Of a stretch of DNA of 64,000 nt, positions 62,061-64,000 are shown in pieces. Location: NCBI GenBank assembly GCA_029168955.1, contig JAPDOI010001567.1, positions 100,180 through 164,179 of the forward strand, given 5' to 3'. The translations under genes and the position numbers were made by a program. Source of the DNA: Aplectana chamaeleonis. Taxonomy: Eukaryota > Nematoda > Chromadorea > Rhabditida > Cosmocercidae. The notes under the pieces were generated by a model. That model searched no databases. It was not told where the DNA came from and saw nothing but the letters and a program-made list of their open reading frames with translations. Within the stretch, counting starts at the first letter, position 1, and each line of letters starts with the position of its first letter.

Positions 62061-62639
62061 TACCTAAGATAGCGGCGCGTACGAGTGCTCATAGAATCGT
62101 GACGAAGGATGACACGCTTCGGTTCTCCGCCATCGAATGGAAGATTGGGATTTTGACAAATTCAAGTACAGGCGTAAAACGTCCTTCCTGGATCCCTCTC
62201 TATTAAACCGCGCAACTTTTTTTTTTGCAAAAAAAGCGTTTTGGGGCGTTTTTTGCGCTCACAAAGCGCCGCATCGCCGTAACTCCTTTTAAAATCGACG
62301 GAATGAGTTTTCTGGTAGTTTTCGTGTTCCTCTCAATGAGGCGATTGCAATGGTACGTGCAGAGAGTCTTTTCAACTTGATATTTTGCTGAAAAATGGTA
62401 ATTTTTTTCCTATAATTCACATCGACCACAGGTCAGAACACGACGGATTTCGGCAATCCTGGCCGTCTGATCAGTTCCTAATGAGGGATTTTGTGACGCA
62501 AATATGCGATTTTCGATAAACTTCTAGAGTTGAATCTGTTATTTTCTAACACTAACGCATAGGACTCAATAATAGTAATTCATAAATGACTTCGAATTGA
62601 AATCGAAACGTTTTGAAGCAAGTTGTGGCGATGCGGCGC

Positions 62640-63234
62640 TTTGTGAGCGCAAAAAACGCCTAAAAACGCTTTCCCGCAGAAACACATGCGCGGTACTGAA
62701 CGTTTCCACGAGAACGCACGTACGTATACGTGCTGCTGCAGCCAAGTCACGCAACAACATTCTGCGTGCAATTGCTGGCACCGCCTGGGGCAGCACAAAG
62801 GAAGTTCTGCGTATAACGTATAGAGCCATGGTACTGCATGTTTCGGAACCTCCGAGCACTCGCGCAGAGGACCGCAGATGGCTGAGCATACACGTTTCAT
62901 GGCAGAATAGTTGTCTGCTGCTCAGCCCAATCCCGTATATGACGGTGTGCCTCCTCTAGTCGATGATAGTGAAGCTGACCTGCTCAGGCGTACTCGAACC
63001 ATCCTAGCAGGTCTTCGATGCGGTCATTTTACCTACGTGAAGGCCTACGCACAGAGGATTGACCAGTCAGTCCCCGATAAATGCCCTGACTGTCAACGCG
63101 TTGGATATGATTCATTGCATCTATTTTCATGTCCGGTTAGACCTACAACTCTGTCTGCTCTAGATTTATGGTACAAGCCGAGTGAGGCTCCCAACTTTCT
63201 GCGCCTCCCTGATGCGATGCTTTCTAATGGCTGA
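62640..63234 (+). pseudogene. LINE C-terminal fragment with zinc knuckle
   Basis: KSRNNILRAIAGTAWGSTKE, a frameshift near 62930, then PPLVDDSEADLLRRTRTILA, GLRCGHFTYVKAYAQRIDQS and the knuckle CPDCQRVGYDSLHLFSCPVR, LSALDLWYKPSEAPNFLRL, stop at 63232. The layout matches the C-terminus of the 2A/PHD LINE (RCGH...Y..RID, CPDC...HLF.CP, DLW.P), but sequence identity is low. A separate, older family. Confidence 0.7.
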
Positions 63235-63261
63235 CAAAGGGAACCACAATTAGTCATAGTG

Positions 63262-64000
63262 ACCATTCCAAATGAAATGTACTTTTCTAGAACCATTTTC
63301 GGAGTTGAAGTCCGAATATGCCTATCGCAGCTGCCTAGACCCACTCCTGAAAAAGTTATGAGCATTTTTTCTCCGATTTTCGCACTTTTGTACCCTCCAA
63401 AAAGGCATTATTTTTACGAAAATCCGGAAACTGACCTCATACTCGTGTTCAGCGTCCAAAACTACCCCACTAAGCAAAGTTAGGTTGAAGGAACATTTTC
63501 CAAACTTTGCGCAGACTAACAACGTTTTGGACTTGTACGGATTTTCGGTTGGGCGTTTATTTACGCAATCAGAGGGCTCTCGAAGCGTTTTAGAAAAATA
63601 TTCCAGATTTGACTAAGAAATTTCGCTCTAGGGGGTTGTTGGGGCACTGATCACGAATCTGAGACTCATTTATCGATTTTCCGAAGTTTTCGACTGTATT
63701 CGTTCACATATTCCCATCAGAGAGAATTTGATGGCAAATTCGCGACTTTTGACGATTTCAGAAATGTGACGACAGATGTGGCTCAAATCGTTCTTCTTAG
63801 GGTTATTTGGAGTGCTGAACACGAATCTGATGTCAGTTTTACCGATTTTTAGCGGCTTACGTTAGATTACGGTGGGCATACGGTAGCTTGGTCAAAGTCT
63901 CAGATGTGTCTCAAAGTTTCTATGTGGGGAGTTATTTGGGGTGCTGATTACGAATTTGTTATGTTCATTTGTTGATTATCGGAATATTGAGGTAGGTTTG
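63262..64000. mobile_element. TIR element, family N1-related, copy 4 (cut by window end)
   Basis: GACCATTCCAAATGAAATGT and ATCGCAGCTGCCTAGACCC match the left end of copy 3, and the interior (CTGATCACGAATCTGAGACT, TTAGATTACGGTGGGCATAC) matches all copies. The right end lies outside the window. Confidence 0.65.

Larger units (their letters stand above)
59845..63240 (+). repeat. Composite repeat, right copy
   Basis: Inverse of 29340-31435, with a hAT-type MITE inserted at 60739-61614 and extra sequence at about 62370-62700. Its left edge is rich in CCGATATCCG/CGGATATCGG palindromes. Confidence 0.65.

Overview
The window is metazoan and almost certainly nematode DNA. It has small exons with GT-AG introns, TTTTAG or TTTCAG acceptors touching initiator ATGs (the pattern of spliced-leader trans-splicing), RTE-type retrotransposons and a very dense load of small terminal-inverted-repeat (TIR) elements. 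The style resembles a strongylid (hookworm-like) genome, but the species is an inference. There is no prokaryotic gene organisation and no CRISPR array.

Two host genes can be reconstructed exon by exon, both on the minus strand. CCDC134 (about 26696 down to 24286) encodes a 236-residue ER-luminal protein with a signal peptide, a coiled-coil domain and a C-terminal KIEL. LRRC59 (19264 down to about 2.8 kb or lower) encodes an ER-membrane leucine-rich-repeat protein whose exons are spread over more than 16 kb because its introns are full of transposons. The genes are adjacent and in the same orientation. LRRC59 begins with a splice acceptor directly before its ATG, so a polycistronic arrangement is possible. 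A third candidate is one signal-peptide first exon at 33162-33006 (minus strand).

Layout: 0-0.2 kb, mariner relic; 2.4-19.3 kb, LRRC59, whose intron 5 holds a 1.1-kb TIR element, a 0.9-kb foldback, an RTE copy between two (TA)n tracts and a tRNA-derived SINE, and whose intron 3 holds a second TIR element with a nested hairpin MITE; 20.4-23.9 kb, a full-length LINE with a 2A-like motif and PHD finger; 24.3-26.7 kb, CCDC134; 26.5-28.9 kb, MITEs and a hammerhead-like RNA motif; 29.3-31.4 and 59.8-63.2 kb, inverted copies of one composite repeat; 31.5-41.3 kb, repeats and LINE fragments; 42.1-45.6 kb, a second full-length 2A/PHD LINE; 46.8-58.0 kb, a nest of transposons inserted into one another; 58-64 kb, further MITEs.

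Most of the window is therefore transposon sequence at several ages. Target-site duplications read directly from the sequence (2-bp TA, 8-bp hAT type, 9-11-bp LINE type) give an insertion order and exact element ends. All recognised LINE reading frames are broken by stops, frameshifts or insertions, so none of these copies looks autonomous.
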